This document shows, piece after piece, positions 63,185 through 64,000 of a stretch of DNA of 64,000 bases. The notes below the pieces were generated by a model, which ran no database searches, was not told the origin of the DNA, and saw nothing but the letters and a program-made list of their open reading frames with translations. Positions within the stretch are counted from its first letter, which is position 1; each line of letters starts with the position of its first letter. Where the stretch lies: positions 1 to 64,000 of the forward strand of contig NZ_PYMC01000004.1 in NCBI RefSeq assembly GCF_003026475.1. Reading direction: 5' to 3'. The stretch is from Photobacterium lipolyticum. GTDB lineage: Bacteria > Pseudomonadota > Gammaproteobacteria > Enterobacterales > Vibrionaceae. A program made the position numbers and the translations under genes.

Positions 63185-64000
63185 TGGATACCTCCAACGT
63201 TTGAATGCGTGGCACTGTTAGGTCGTTAATGATGTCGGCATTATCGAATTCGAGTGATTCAATCTGTGCAAACTGGCCGTGTAGCTCTTGGCCTAATTTG
63301 GAGAAACTAAAGCGCAATACCGGATTAGTCACCGTTGGCGAATAATCGGTGTTCTCTCGGAATGCCGCACCAATGAACTTTTCAACCGCAGCTTTTAACT
63401 GGGTACGCTCATCCATCGTAAGAGAGCGAAGCGGCCACACATGACAAACAATATTGGCCTGCGTTTCTGGCATCGCCATTACCTGCAGATCATCACCATG
63501 GCCGTGTTGCCCCTGGCTGCGAATGTAGGTGTTTAAATCGGTCAGCATTTCCGGTGATGGTTCGCCCGTATCAAGCAGAATGTAGGCGTTCGCGGTACCT
63601 GGCCCACGCGGGGCGTTATGCTCGAAATACACGTTGTCATCATTTATGCCTGCGCGACTTGTCAGCAATGAACGGTAAGCCGCATCAATGTGCCATTTAG
63701 CCACCGCGCTCCATTGGTTGCGGATACGTAAACGAAGTTCATCGTTGCTTTCCTTATCGGCCCCGGCTTCGAGTAACCACTCGGCGGGATTAGTGGCTGC
63801 AGCAATGCCCGGTAACGCTGTAGGCAAAATATGATAGTAACCTTCGCCTAGGTTATAAGCCGCACCCTCTTCTTCTGCCTCGACATCGACCGGAACCATG
63901 GTTTCGTTTTCAGGTAATGTGGTATCAGCAAGCACCCGCACACGGTAGATATTGCCGTTGATTGGTTCGGTTTGGATCCAAGTGTCTTTTGGAATGACCA
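63171..64000 (-). CDS. Phage baseplate protein J, 3' part
   Basis: C-terminal part of a GpJ-type baseplate wedge. The frame is open to the right edge (upstream codons read VIPKDTWIQTEPINGNIYR), so the GTG at 63941 is not the start. Typical GpJ segments: VDVEAEEEGAAYNLGEGYYHILPTALPGI, AGADKESNDELRLRIRNQW, GPGTANAYIL and DYSPTVTNPVLRFSFSKLGQELHG. The remaining late genes should lie beyond 64000. Confidence 0.88.
   Translation of the reverse strand, partial: VIPKDTWIQTEPINGNIYRVRVLADTTLPENETMVPVDVEAEEEGAAYNLGEGYYHILPTALPGIAAATNPAEWLLEAGADKESNDELRLRIRNQWSAVAKWHIDAAYRSLLTSRAGINDDNVYFEHNAPRGPGTANAYILLDTGEPSPEMLTDLNTYIRSQGQHGHGDDLQVMAMPETQANIVCHVWPLRSLTMDERTQLKAAVEKFIGAAFRENTDYSPTVTNPVLRFSFSKLGQELHGQFAQIESLEFDNADIINDLTVPRIQTLEVSIENT

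Noticed and set aside
63171..63941. GTG at 63941 as the true start of the baseplate J gene
   Set aside because: The frame is open and protein-like to the right edge, so the gene is cut by the window.
1..64000. tRNA, rRNA and CRISPR arrays
   Set aside because: I looked for tRNA T-arm signatures (GGTTCGAATCC-like), rRNA conserved blocks and regularly spaced repeats, and found none.

Overview
The window looks like a chromosomal segment of a marine gammaproteobacterium of the Vibrionaceae, most likely Photobacterium or a close relative. This is inferred from gene content: frdA next to a DcuS/DcuR-type pair, yejABEF, AsnA, a PBPRA1643-type SEC-C protein, CNT nucleoside transport with a CytR-like operator, many chemoreceptor and GGDEF genes, and moderate GC. 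I see no rRNA, tRNA, CRISPR array or intact insertion sequence.

Layout. 1-3.1 kb: 5' part of frdA (minus) divergent from a fumarate/citrate-type sensor kinase and response regulator. 3.2-5.5 kb: an AT-rich U32-family gene. 5.7-11.4 kb: yejABEF peptide importer. 11.7-16.9 kb: a beta-propeller GGDEF sensor, a SEC-C protein, a small unknown gene and a SpoU-type methyltransferase. 17.4-20.7 kb: asnA convergent with an hsp20-hsp20-cbpA-cbpM chaperone operon. 21.2-24.5 kb: a periplasmic sugar-binding-like protein translationally coupled to a membrane diguanylate cyclase. 24.7-29.4 kb: Ap4A-phosphorylase-like enzyme, aromatic amino acid permease and an FAD-dependent oxidoreductase. 29.4-33.8 kb: RND efflux pair. 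34.2-37.5 kb: a BigR-like persulfide-sensing locus with split YeeE/YedE channel, DUF2892 protein and CoA-disulfide-reductase-rhodanese fusion. 37.8-42 kb: a periplasmic electron-transfer module (EB_dh-type cytochrome, pentaheme NrfB-like, NrfC-like, NrfD-like, small tetraheme cytochrome) without nrfA. 42-49.9 kb: small genes, a receiver-only response regulator divergent from eptA, a nucleoside transporter, a P460-type cytochrome and a LysR regulator. 50-53.8 kb: two tandem chemoreceptor paralogues. 54.2-57.8 kb: pstSCAB with a Pho box. 57.9-64 kb: the terminal part of a contractile-tail phage late operon (baseplate J, I, tail fibre/spike, baseplate complex, hub, spike V, small protein), running off the right edge.

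The most notable structure beyond ordinary genes is two families of small intergenic repeats. A family of about 158 bp occurs three times. A second family has terminal inverted repeats ending in GGGTATA; one copy supplies the last codons and stop of the tetraheme cytochrome gene. The most interesting functional unit is the NrfBCD-like module lacking its terminal reductase. It contains two CX3CH haem motifs in different proteins. The GGDEF/binding-protein pair, the truncated-looking regulator beside eptA and the mosaic phage fibre also merit attention.

All function calls are from reading translated sequence and recalled family features; no database search was run.
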